Shown piece by piece: positions 9,066-19,419 of a stretch of DNA of 64,000 bases. Positions within the stretch are counted from its first letter, which is position 1. Each line of letters starts with the position of its first letter. Position numbers and translations under genes: made by a program. The stretch spans positions 64,987 through 128,986 of the forward strand of contig CANNZV010002349.1 of assembly GCA_947561585.1 (NCBI GenBank). The letters run 5' to 3'. Origin of the DNA: Caprella mutica (lineage: Eukaryota; Arthropoda; Malacostraca; Amphipoda; Caprellidae). The notes below the pieces were generated by a model, which was not told the DNA's origin, did no database searches, and saw only the letters and a program-made list of their open reading frames with translations.

Positions 9066-11334
9066 CTGTGGAAAACAAGAAAATTATAAGATGATATATT
9101 CTGTATAGCATTTCAAATCTAATTAGTCCATGAACCAGACAAAATATCGGTACCAGTTGGGGCATCAAACTAAACGTATTTTTTATTGATGGTGTACCTA
9201 TAAACATCACAAAAATGTATGATGAACATTTCAAACTCACAGCTTAAATTTTTTATAGCATAATTAGTAGTTTTGCGTAAATACACAATTTACTAATTTG
9301 TCATTAATTTTTGAATGCTTACTTGGCTAACCAAAAGCCAAAAGAAAGGTAAAGAAACTCGTCTGAAGCTCCAGGAGAGTCGTTTGGAAACTGAATTTAA
9401 CTTTCATATGAGACTTCCTATGCTGAATTTGAAAACTAATGACACTACCAAAAGTTATATGCGTCATATGATAGTGGTTGCCTCGTCGAGATAATTAACT
9501 TAGCATAAAGGAGGATCTAAAACATCCTTTTGGTCCCTCCTTCAGCCAACACAGATGGGACACCAGAGAAAACTGAAACCACAGCACTGGTACAAAATAT
9601 AGTGACTAAGGCCGCATCTGCTTTAAGATATAGAGAGGCCATCAAACTGTTTCACTGATGGCTTGAGTGTGACAAGATCACATTTGAAGAACTAGCAGAT
9701 CATATAACTGCTCTGTGCATAGGATTGGCGATGGGAGCGAACGCATTGATGTGGTTTCGCTTGATGTGTATCAGGCGAACCGAGAGGAGCTCGAAAGGTG
9801 TGATAACTAGAATAAGTTTCACCATATTTTTCCTGGTCACAAGATTCAGCAATGGAGACTTCTCTTGTAACATGGTACCAGTAAGACGAAACTGATTAGC
9901 AAAATTCTACCAGATGGTTCCTTGACATTGACCAATCGGTCCACTAAATTTTAGGCAATTTGGTTTAATAATTTTTGAGTTATGCGAAAAGGAATATGAT
10001 AAATAAATAAATAAACTAATGCCGTCTTAAATATAACCGTCCGCTTTCTGCGGTGTGATCCAATTCATATAATTTCCTTCAGTGGTATGTCCCATAGAAG
10101 GGAACTTCTTGTGTTTAAATGTTTTTTGTGTCAATAGCTACTTGCAAGTACACAATGTGTTTGTTCTTATGGCAGAAAACTTCCCGTTTTACTGAGCAGA
10201 CCCACCTATGTATAAAAGGCTTTACTGAGCTTAAGCTGTAAGTCACAGATGTCCATCATGCTGCATTGGGTTACAGATACATATACCTTTTAGAAAATCA
10301 CAATAAAGTTTGGTGCCCCGGGTGGTACCAATTTATCAAAATCAGGTGACTGGCTCACGGACTAAATAGGGATCGATGGAAACAGAATCCTAGTTATCCA
10401 AAATTATTCTAAAAATATCAGTTCCAATTGTTTTTCATATTGTGGACACAAGAAAATTTAAATTTGATAAATTTTAAATATATACATATTGCGATGAAAA
10501 TGAAGAATTAATATAATTATAATTTCCCTCATTGCTATACAAACTTATTCTCCAAAAAAAAAATCCGAATTGTTTCTCATATTGTGGAGGGAGGACTAGA
10601 GTTAATAAAGATATTATGAACTTACCGTCACTGTTATCTTTCTTCTCCAAGTTGTATCTTGACTCAGGCGACAGAATCTGGAAGAAACTTTTGCAAATCT
10701 CAATCTGTCGGTTAGAGATTCCGAGTGCTGGAACACCTGAAGAATGGCCTCGTCCGACAACATGTTCATCTTATTGGTACTAGCCTGTAAAGAAGAAATA
10801 ATGTCAAACACTGTACATAAAGAGATGATGATTCATATATAACATACTACCAGAAAAAAGACGGAATATTTTAAATGTCACTTTTATGAAAACAGATAAC
10901 TATTAAATTGTGAAATAATTATTATTTCTAGCATTGCTTTTGCTTCAAAATGTTTAACTGAATATAAATATCACATTTTTAAACGCCAAATTTTATAAGC
11001 TATGACCACGTGTTGAAATATTACAACCACGTGTTAATTAGTATGTTAGAACCACGTGTTGGTATCATACGATCACGTGTTCCTATATTACGAAAAAATG
11101 TTGAATTGTTTATTCAATATTAAAGTCTTTTAACGTTTTATTTATAATGCACAAATAGAAATATTTCATTATTAAAATAGATATTTAGCATTAAGAATCA
11201 ATTATTGAAACGTTTCCTATCGATTATAATATAGATTCAGTATTTCAGATGCAAAATAATTATTTGAACTCACACATATGCTATATATTACAACAAAATC
11301 GTAATAATAAATCTAAAACTTTCAAACTCACCAT
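8646..11334 (-). CDS. F-box domain protein, 193 aa, three exons
   Basis: Minus-strand gene joining 11334-11332, 10784-10626 and 9065-8646. Exon 1 carries only the ATG before donor GTGAGT. Exon 2 (53 codons) follows acceptor TTTACAG. Exon 3 (139 codons and stop) follows TTTTCCACAG. All joins are phase 0. Residues ~9-50 form an F-box: MLSDEAILQVFQ, then RLRFAKVSSRF and the TWRRK end, matching the usual LPDE...F...VCKRW...W pattern. F-box proteins bind Skp1 and bring substrates to SCF ubiquitin ligases (family knowledge). Residues 55-193 show no repeats I can name, with some leucine-rich spacing (LEELRIEDI, KKIRLLECSLV). It is shorter than most F-box proteins. If exon 1 is not used, in-frame ATGs at residues 7 and 9 still keep the F-box. 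Substrate unknown. Confidence 0.82.
9540..9960 (+). pseudogene. Decayed coding fragment of a multicopy, transposon-like family
   Basis: Lies inside intron 2 of the F-box gene, on the other strand. Frames around 9730-9940 read SERIDVVSLDVYQANREE, then a stop, then FPGHKIQQWRLLL, a stop, and SKTKLISKIL. From memory this resembles a repeated invertebrate protein family with an R-I-D-V-V-F-D-V-Y core followed by GHK-x-QQWR. Two stops and a missing start make it a pseudogene. The identification needs a database search. Confidence 0.45.
10059..10330 (+). other. LTR-like or promoter-like segment in F-box intron 2
   Basis: Contains TATAAAAGG near 10213 and AATAAAG near 10303, about 90 bp apart, followed by a GC-rich GGTGCCCCGGG. 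That spacing suits a solo LTR (promoter, then poly(A) site), but I find no second LTR and no target duplication. Confidence 0.22.
10626..10784 (-). CDS. F-box gene exon 2 (carries the F-box)
   Basis: 159 nt flanked by acceptor TTTACAG and donor GTAAGT. It begins ASTNKMNMLSDE and ends RRKITVT. It holds the whole F-box core. Confidence 0.83.
11006..11078. promoter_or_regulatory. Four CACGTG E-boxes in F-box intron 1
   Basis: CACGTG occurs at 11006-11011, 11027-11032, 11052-11057 and 11073-11078, spaced 21, 25 and 21 bp, each within CACGTGTT. CACGTG is the site of bHLH factors such as Max/Myc or Clock/Cycle (established). It lies ~350 bp downstream of the predicted start site. Confidence 0.5.
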
Positions 11335-11431
11335 TTTAGTAAATATTCAAGATATTTCTTATAGAAACAAAAATGATCTCAAGAGCAGAACTGGAAGACT
11401 TGTTGTGGCTACGAAGTCTGGAGACAGAGTG
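11332..11431 (-). CDS. F-box gene exon 1 (5' UTR plus start codon)
   Basis: Predicted transcript start at 11431. The exon ends with ATG at 11334-11332 directly before donor GTGAGT (11331-11326). This ATG joins in frame to GCT AGT ACC of exon 2. The upstream ~97 bases are untranslated. Confidence 0.65.
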
Positions 11432-11461
11432 AAAATATGCTCCACCACTCGGTCTTATATA
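11431..11461 (-). promoter_or_regulatory. TATA box and initiator of the F-box gene
   Basis: TATATAAG occupies 11461-11454 on the minus strand. An initiator-like TTCACTC places its A (+1) at 11431, so the first T of the TATA box is at -30, the classical spacing. Start codon, donor and downstream exons follow in order. Confidence 0.7.
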
Positions 11462-12274
11462 CTCTGGCCAATGACCGTGTTTCAGTTGTTTTCGTCTAGT
11501 CGTGGTTCGTGTTTCGACTCATTTCGTAGCGGATTAGCGTAACATCTGACCGCACATCTACCTGTAGTTACCGTGAGAGAGAAAAATGTGATACTTATTC
11601 ATTGTTCTAGTATCAGGGAAGTGACAGATACAGGATGTGAAGTAAATACCGAAAGAAAATTTTATTAGGTTAAAAACAAGAAAGTCGTAATAAAATATTT
11701 TCATTGTTTAGAGGACAGTCATATAAGAAAAAAAAAAGACAATTTGAATTATATATTTTTATGTGAATGACCATTCTCTCCACAATGGATATATTTGAAT
11801 ATTACATTTTGATGCGTTCTTTTAATGATACCCTATTTTAATTTTAATTTTAATTCTATTTCTAATAACCCATTCTAATTTTATTTCTATTTTAATTGTA
11901 ATTTTAATTCTAATGAAATACTAATGCAAAAAAAAATCCAATTAAATTTTATATTTTTCTATGAAAGACTTTTTTCTACACTATAAATTCTGATGTCCAC
12001 ATTTTAGTGCTCACATTTTGGTGCGTTCTCTTAATAATATCCTTTTGAAATTCTAATCCTACATTTAATCTGTCTATGGTAATTAAAATTAATCTTCAAG
12101 GGAGTAACTCAGTCTATTTATTTACATTTTCTTCTAAAGATCAAATCAATGGAAATTGATGAGAAAATACGTTTTCATTATACGAGAATTAGGAAAACTG
12201 TTTTGTGTTTAATTACCAATTACACAGTGAATATATCTTTTTCTCTGATAGTACACTATCATCAAGATACATTA

Positions 12275-12496
12275 ACTTACAAGGTATGCTATCCCTTAAT
12301 ACGAATTATTCTCTCTTCTGCGCAAAAAACGAATACGCACATCCGAACACACAGATGTGACCCTGCAATAATAGATTGCATACTTATATGCAATGTCATA
12401 TTGCAGGGTCACATCTGTACGTTCGTATGCTCGTATTTGTTTATGCGCAGAAAAGTCTAACACTCGTATCAAGGCATTCAGCATATCTTCTAAGTT
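12275..12496. mobile_element. Fold-back MITE, ~220-bp imperfect hairpin
   Basis: Arms pair about a centre near 12385. The inner block CAGATGTGACCCTGCAATA (12351-12369) is matched exactly by TATTGCAGGGTCACATCTG. TCTGCGCA near 12317 matches TGCGCAGA near 12444. Weaker pairing continues outward (AAGGTATGCT against AGCATATCTT). No coding capacity. Overlapping frames on both strands are artefacts of the hairpin. Confidence 0.75.
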
Positions 12497-13195
12497 ATTA
12501 TATCTTGAGGATAATCAAGGCAATGCTGAATTCAGCCAGTTTACTCAAATAAAAAGAAGTTAAAGCATTCTATTCCAAAAAAATGAATAACATACCTTGT
12601 TTCTATGTAAAAATAATCATCATAGGTCACCAAAGCGTCTTTCACAACAAAAAGGTAATCATCTTAATATGAACCTGCGCAATACTCTACCTTAATTGTA
12701 GTTAATTTACCTTGATTATCTTATATATAAGGTGACTCTTTACTCAGATAGTACATAGGTACAAATCTACAGTTGGTCTGTATCTAACACTGTAATAAGG
12801 AGATTAAGAAGGTTAAATCTTCTTACTTTAATCTAGGGATTATGGTTTCTTCTTCTTATGCATGGTCACTTTTTCATAATTAATCCTTATAGGTAACACT
12901 ATCTCTACATTGTTACATTCTGTTCGGTTTCTTCCTAATGACTATTTTAATAGATATCATCAATAAAATATATTTCAGTTAGCGAGTCAGATATAAAAGA
13001 AATTTATTTTATATATATTTTTATAATTTTTGAAAAAAATGACTAATATCTGAAGATACATAGCATATTCTTTTATAGTTTCAATTAATGCGTTTAATAT
13101 TCCTCATCCATTTCCCATACACCCAATAAAATTTCGTTCACTATATTTGTTTCTTTGTGGTTTTCAAAAATTCTATCCTAATAATACCCGTATTG
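12497..13195. other. No gene seen
   Basis: AT-rich DNA with no recognised exon or element. Confidence 0.45.
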
Positions 13196-13199
13196 TGTT

Positions 13200-13743
13200 C
13201 ATTTATTTATTTATTTGGTGTCGGCTTCTAAGCGACGGGTATTAAACATGAAGAATGTAACTATGATACGCAAGGGAACATATTGACTTGATATTTAAGT
13301 TTCCCTGACATTATTCACTTTTTAAAATGTATTTTATCAATAAAATACATTAGGCTCAAGTGATGAGTCAGTGGCCAAAATAATATCGCGTCTTGCGGGA
13401 TGCTAAAATCCTTATTTTTGGGTCACGTGACTGGCAATCTAGCGTCAGTTTAATGGAGAAATGATATAACTGAAACAAAATTTAATGAAGAAATGATATA
13501 ACTGAAACAAAATTTAATGAAGAAATGATATAACTGAAACAAAATAAGGTTTTACACAGGCTTCCTTAGCGTCCTGCAATCGCTGCAACACTTCCTCTCT
13601 CTATAGAATAGTTTATCATAACTATGTGATTAGGCTATGCATAAAATTTTATTTAAATTAAATTTATTAAAATTAACCTAATAACGGATAATAAATTGGT
13701 ATTGATAATGACCCGTTATTCTTAACGGGCAAGTACACTATAG
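13200..13743 (+). mobile_element. Helitron-like non-autonomous element, copy 1 (interrupted)
   Basis: The left ~140 bp (TTTATTTATTTGGTGTCGG, then ATGAAGAATGTAACTATGAT) and right ~60 bp match 53460-53717. The right end has hairpin CCCGTTA/TAACGGG at 13712-13730 followed by ~12 bases to CACTATAG, close to the hairpin-plus-CTRR end of Helitrons. About 340 bp without a counterpart in copy 2 lies between, including a 32-bp triplicate. Confidence 0.55.
13451..13546. repeat. 32-bp triplicate
   Basis: Three near-identical units of the form AATGAAGAAATGATATAACT followed by GAAACAAAATTT, inside Helitron-like copy 1. Confidence 0.88.
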
Positions 13744-13945
13744 TACTATATTAATTACACTGTTAACTGTATCTATTACTTCCGGTTTACTTCCGAGTTG
13801 TTAATTTGATGTCATAGGAAAACAATTGAATGTCATATATTTAAATATCAGATAGATAGTATTCCTTTAGATATAAAATAGGAGAGACATATTGTGATGC
13901 ATATCTTGTTTTTTAATGGAAAAATACTGTCTTTTACAAAAGACT

Positions 13946-14372
13946 TAGGGTATGTTACGAATTATCGGTCAGTACTACATCTTCGGTCATATAAGGAAAA
14001 ACGGTAAATTCCTAGTTAAGGATCATGATGATCCTACACTAGGATTTTTCCTTTTAATTAAATATATTTCATATGAACCTAAACTAGGATGCTAGTCTAT
14101 TATATATTATATTATTATTTATTTATTATTATTATTTTAGAGGAAAATAGAATAGAAGCGTATGCTTAAAATAATCATTTAGTTATTGAACAAAATTATT
14201 AATGTATAAACAACATAAAAATAGTTATTATTACACAGTGCTATCTAATACTTCTGCAAACCCGGGTTTGCAGAAGTATTAGATAGCACTGTGTAATAAT
14301 AACTATTTTTATATTGTTTTTTCTTATATGACCGAAGATGTAGTACTGACCGATAATTCGTAACATATCCTA
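13946..14372. mobile_element. TA-flanked TIR element with internal palindrome
   Basis: TIRs of ~53 bp run from 13948 (GGGTATGTTACGAATTATCG) to the complementary end at 14370. They differ by only a few bases and contain CGGTCATATAAG at the inner edge. TA lies on both sides (13946-13947 and 14371-14372), which suits a TA target duplication. Related ends occur at 34925-34977, 35137-35279, 41138-41193 and 62150-62200. No transposase. Confidence 0.75.
14209..14318. repeat. 110-bp palindrome, 55-bp arms, no spacer
   Basis: Centred on CCCGGG at 14261-14266. The two arms match with one difference (AACAACAT against AACAATAT in complement). It lies inside the TIR element just left of its right terminal repeat. 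Confidence 0.9.
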
Positions 14373-14682
14373 CTATAAAAACTTATTTATTTCAGGTAAT
14401 AATTGACAATTGACCCATTAAATATAATCTTAAAATCATATAAAATATAGAAATCATCAGAATTATAATCCTAAACTTTAATGCAACAGTATTTTGTAAT
14501 ATAAATAATATAATCATATTTTTACCGGAGCCTGGAAAGAACCTTTGTACTAAAATTTTTTTTAATAAATATTACAATTTCTCATTTTTTTGCAATGGGT
14601 AGGGACAAAAAACAAGTAAAAGAAATGTTTTTCAGTGTTAACAAATAAGGAAATTTAGATATATGGCTTCAATGAATGAATA

Positions 14683-14822
14683 TATATAGCTTACTATAGT
14701 CTATGACTCTATATATAGCTTATTGTAGTCTATAATTATATAGCTTACTATAGTCTATGACTCTATATACATAAGCTTATTATAGTCTATATATAGCTTA
14801 CTAAAGTTTATATATAGCTTAT
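14683..14822. repeat. Degenerate TATAGCTTACTATAGTCTA repeat
   Basis: About six imperfect copies of a 25-35 bp AT-rich unit. Confidence 0.7.
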
Positions 14823-14829
14823 TATTTCA

Positions 14830-15690
14830 AATATGTTATATAATAACATATTTGAGATGTAAATTCATTTTTGAATATTACAGATGACTTATAGCCTAAT
14901 ATGAAATATATAAATGCTCCTATAATATTAATTTTTGATTTAATTTTTAACTAAGTTACCCCTGTTTAAACCTGGCTCTACAAAGAAAACTTCGATGGAC
15001 TTTTTCTTTAGGGTGGACTCAACTATTGAATTATTGTTCATAATATCTCATTCAGTGAGAGAGATATGTAATAATATTTATTTATTAAGAATTAATATTG
15101 TATGTTAGTATTATAAGACTATAATATGGTTTTACTATTTTCATTTTCAACTGAGAATATTCGCGGGGATATTATAAGCCTGACAATAAAAGATCATTTT
15201 AATTAAAAATTATATATATAAATCTCAAGTAAATATGAACAAAGCATCTGATAATTTATATTCTGTATTAATTGTAAATAATTTTAAAACCATTGATATT
15301 TTGTAATTAAAAAACAATAATTCAAATAAAAATTATTCCACAAAAGATATATTTTTAATGAATAAATTTATTTTCATCCCAGTTAATTTAATAAGTTAAA
15401 AGCAGAATAGAGGCCGGCCGTATATCTTTGGGCCTAAGGCTTCTTTTTCCTCTAGCAAGAGATAAATAGACAAACTCTGGCTCGACAGGAATCATTTCAC
15501 GAGTCATCGACTTCTCAGCCAAAAAGAACAAACTTCTCAGCCTCTAAAATATAAGATTCTATATCAGTAATTCACTTTGATTAACTGCCTTGCAGTGGAA
15601 CTTGGCAAAAAGTTTTAGAAAGGAGATTGCACTTATCAGAGGGTAGCTAGGGTAAAGACTCTATCAAACATTTTGAACGTTCACTGAGGA
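14830..15690. other. No gene seen
   Basis: AT-rich. A slightly GC-richer patch near 15405-15540 has no open frame or element I can name. Confidence 0.45.
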
Positions 15691-15692
15691 AA

Positions 15693-15925
15693 AGAATACG
15701 AGTCAAATTGACTCAAAATTAGAGTTTTCAGTTTGTCCCTGAACCAGCTCAAAAATGTGAGTCAATTTGACTCATCCTAACATAAGACTCCAAAAAAAAG
15801 AGTCACATTAACTCCTAATTCATAGTCAGATTGACTCAGGTAGAGTCAATCAAGAAAAAAGACTTGAATATTGGAGTTTTGCAGCCTTGACTCAAGTGAT
15901 GAGTCAGGCTGACTCGCAATTTTTT
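15693..15925. repeat. Cluster of GAGTCA/TGACTC inverted pairs
   Basis: GAGTCAAATTGACTC, GAGTCAATTTGACTC, GAGTCACATTAACTC, AGTCAGATTGACTC and GAGTCAGGCTGACTC occur within ~230 bp. Each is a small palindrome with a 2-3 bp spacer. A further GTCAGAGTGACTCG lies near 35912. Confidence 0.7.
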
Positions 15926-16148
15926 CTCAGCGTTTAGTCATATTATAAAAAAAACATATTTCTCAGTTGCCTAAAATAAGTTTCAAATGATTTAAACAAA
16001 ACTGAAGAGAAAGGCGAATTAAATCAAGTTTTAAACCAAAAAATGAATAAAAGTTACCACATAAATTTAATGAATCGATAGCTAGAAAGATCAGTTATTT
16101 CTGGGACACCTCAAAAATAGAATGTGAGTATATTATTATAAAAAATAT

Positions 16149-16338
16149 ACTTATTAATAGGGTTGTGACAATATGGAGATATAATCATAGATTTTAAGAA
16201 TATCATAAACGAAATGAAATGGTATCGAGTACTATACACAGCTGATTTAGAACGATTAAATACTCTTTAATTCATTCTGTCTACAATATTTCCAGGATCT
16301 ATGATTTTAAACGCATATTGTCATAACCCTACTTATTA
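16149..16338 (-). mobile_element. hAT MITE family A, copy 1, with perfect 8-bp TSD
   Basis: The element (~16157-16330) begins ATAGGGTTGTGACAATATG and ends GCATATTGTCATAACCCT. It is flanked by ACTTATTA at 16149-16156 and 16331-16338. Internal sequence is the reverse orientation of copies at 29.5 and 32.8 kb. Confidence 0.85.
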
Positions 16339-17440
16339 CTTAATTTAATTTTTTTTATTCTGATACGAAAATTTAAGTTATTGCAAGCTATTTATTTCTT
16401 GTGATACGACACTCAATAATCTAAATCATAACTAAAACGTTTTTTTTTTCTGTTACAAGAATATAAATTATTACAAACTCTGTATTTCTTGTGATATCAG
16501 AAATACCGAACTATCGAATCTATGTCAGAAATCTCCCTCGCAATTTTGAATCATTTTGGAAAAAGTGACGCGTTGCTAAATTAAAAATCTGATTGGATGT
16601 CGGTGAGAATAGAGTCCGATACCATCAAAACAACTCGACTCTTCATTTTCCTCTTCGAACTGTAATAATTAATCATATCTCTAATCACCTATTCTGTCTC
16701 TCTCTTTATGTATATTAGAGTTATTAAATATATGTACTATTTATTATAATTTTTGTAAACGATAACCAATTTTTTTGTAAATTTTGAGAAAAATTAACAT
16801 TGTATAATTTATTTATTTCATAACGGTATCTCCAGTCTTAGTTAAATCATACTTTCGTAATAATAATATTGGATCAGCAACAGTGTTAATAATGAACATA
16901 CACAAACAAACACACATATATTATTACTTATTTAATAGATTTCAAAAAGTGTATTTAACAATAAAATAATTAAATAAATGACCTTTTATTTAGGCTGTTG
17001 CGATCAGAAGTCTGCAATTAAAAGTTAACTCCAGATATACGTAGAGTTTTTATACAGTTTATACTCAATTGCTACGCTTCAAAATGTTGGAAATAAATGA
17101 TAGTAAATGATATTTGATAACGTTGACGAATATAGGGCCATTTGCTGATCAATTTCGAACTAATAATTTATTCAAAAAAGATATAATATAGTGATTTTAG
17201 TCAAATTATTCCATAAAGACTCATAAAAATGTTTAACTATGTACTAAAGTTATAAAAATAGATATTATATTCAGGTGCACTGGACCTTTAATGTGTAAAA
17301 TTCAACATAAGTCTCACAGGAATAAAAAAATAAATTCTACATTTAGTGTATTATACGTGTGTCCCTAATATAAAATAGTTTGACTGCTCCTTCCAGAATT
17401 ATCCTACAATATATATGTATATAAATATATATACATACAC
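16339..17440. other. No gene seen
   Basis: AT-rich, with a modestly GC-richer patch at 16540-16700. No splice-bounded open frame recognised. Confidence 0.4.
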
Positions 17441-17684
17441 ACCGCATTGTTTCCGAGTACAGAGGCTTGATACCCTATTGCATGATTCTAAATCAGCTTA
17501 TGATATTGATTAGAGTTAAGTTGGGGAAGTGTTTGGCAGGCGTGATTATTATTATAGGATGCAAAGTCGTGAGGGACGACTTTGCTGTTGCCGAGGCGTG
17601 ATGCGTGAAGTGAGAAATGTGTTTGTTGGTACGGGATGTCTACTCAATTGCTGGGTGTTGACAAGTTACCATGCGGAGTAATTG

Positions 17685-17753
17685 AAGACAGCTTTGAAAG
17701 AAAGACGCTTAATTAATTAATTCTACTAACCAGCGTCCGCCGTAAGCTGTCTT
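17685..17753. other. Bipartite hairpin in a GC-richer island
   Basis: AAGACAGCTT (17685-17694) pairs perfectly with AAGCTGTCTT (17744-17753). After a small internal loop, GACGCT pairs with AGCGTC, leaving an AT-rich loop. It lies at the end of a GC-richer stretch (17440-17760) with no open frame. Could be a structured RNA or simply a fold-back. Confidence 0.4.
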
Positions 17754-18592
17754 TAAACCTAAAAATCTCATTAATATAGCATGTCATTCTTGGCTATATA
17801 TTAGATACTTAAAAATAAAAATTCTAGATAATTCTAAGTTCATTAATTAATTAATTTTACATGTATTTTTAATTACCTAACATATCATTAAAAAATGTTC
17901 ACTCAACCATTATTGCCTTCAACAACAAATTGTTCTAGCCAATCCTTTTTGAAAAAAAAAGCACAATCATGGCTAACCAAACCCCCCATACCCCCCCCTA
18001 CTGCTTCTTTTCGCAACATTGTTTACAGTTCGTACAGACATGGAATTTTCATTTGCGTTTTGTTTGACTGTTGATGACTGAATTCTTTTAATGAAACTCC
18101 GCGCCTGTACCAGAAGATAGCATTCGAACACTTTTTCAGGCCTTTATAAAACCAAAGCCATGTTTGTGCGTCCGGAACCGAAAAAAAAACATTTCAATAT
18201 GTCTGCCTGGAAATATTACTTCAAAGGGAATTTCGTCGATAAAATAATTGCTGAAAATATTATAAAGAGTGATAATTTAAAGACATGAATTTAATAACGA
18301 GTATTCTTTATACTTGCAGAAATTCGAGTGTTCAAATATGGCTTTTGAAGGTCAGTTTTTACCTAATTTGGAAGTTACTTCTACCACCATTTATCATCAA
18401 AATTAAAGGGAAGTCACTTCATTTGAATCAGAGTCGGAGGGAAGAAAAATGGTGACCTTCTGTTGATTGAAATTAACCAAAGGTAATCAAATACACATTT
18501 CTCATACGCTAATTGACAGTACAATGCCTTGATGTTGGTGACTTTTATCCTAATTAGATGAACTTGCAGTTAGTGCAGGGTATTTAGATATG

Positions 18593-19410
18593 CATGACGA
18601 TATCTAGTGATTTAGAATTTCAAATTTGACGATAATGAGATGTGACGATATCAATTGATTAAGATATTCAAATGTGACGATAATCAGATATGACGATATC
18701 AAGTGATTTAGGATTTCAAATGTGACGATAATCAGATATGACGATATCTAGTGATTAAGATGTTCAAATGTGACGATAATCAGATATGACGATATCAAGT
18801 GATTTAGGATTTCAAATGTGACGATAATCAGATATGACGATATCTAGTGATTAAGATGTTCAAATGTGACGATAATCAGATATGACGATATCAAGTGATT
18901 TAGGATTTCAAATTGATGATAATTAGATATATGACGATATCTAGTGATTAATATATTCAAATGTGACGATAATCAGATATAATGATATATCTAGTGATTA
19001 AGATATTGAAGTATGGCGATATCAAGAAATTAAGATATTGAAAGATGACGATGATCAGATATGACGGTATCAATCGATTAGGATATTATAATGTAACGAT
19101 AATCAGATATTAAGATATTAAAAGGTAACGATTACCAGATGTGACGATATCAAGTGATTTAGATATTCAAATAATAAAATACTGATAGATATGAGAATAT
19201 CAAGTGAATACGATATTGAAGTATGACGATAATTAAATGTGACGATATGTAGTGATTAAAGATATTGGAAGGAGACTCAAAAAGGACGATAACCATATAT
19301 GAAACCATCTACAGGTGACGAAAATCAGTTTTGACGATAGCAAACTTTGACGATTACCTGAGATGACGATAACCAGATATTTGAGGATAATCTGATATGA
19401 CGATACCCCA
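18593..19410. repeat. 48-bp minisatellite with 96-bp higher-order unit
   Basis: The unit is GATATGACGATATC...GTGACGATAATCA, 48 bp. Type A contains AAGTGATTTAGGATTTC and type B contains TAGTGATTAAGATGTTC. They alternate A-B-A-B between ~18660 and 18960, giving a 96-bp higher-order period. Copies decay outward to ~19410. Confidence 0.9.
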
Positions 19411-19419
19411 TTAGTTGCA

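Noticed and set aside
10059..10330. Complete LTR retrotransposon
   Set aside because: Only one LTR-like segment, with no gag-pol, second LTR or clear target duplication.
12149..12484. Short frames on both strands
   Set aside because: They follow the arms of the fold-back MITE; the two frames mirror each other.
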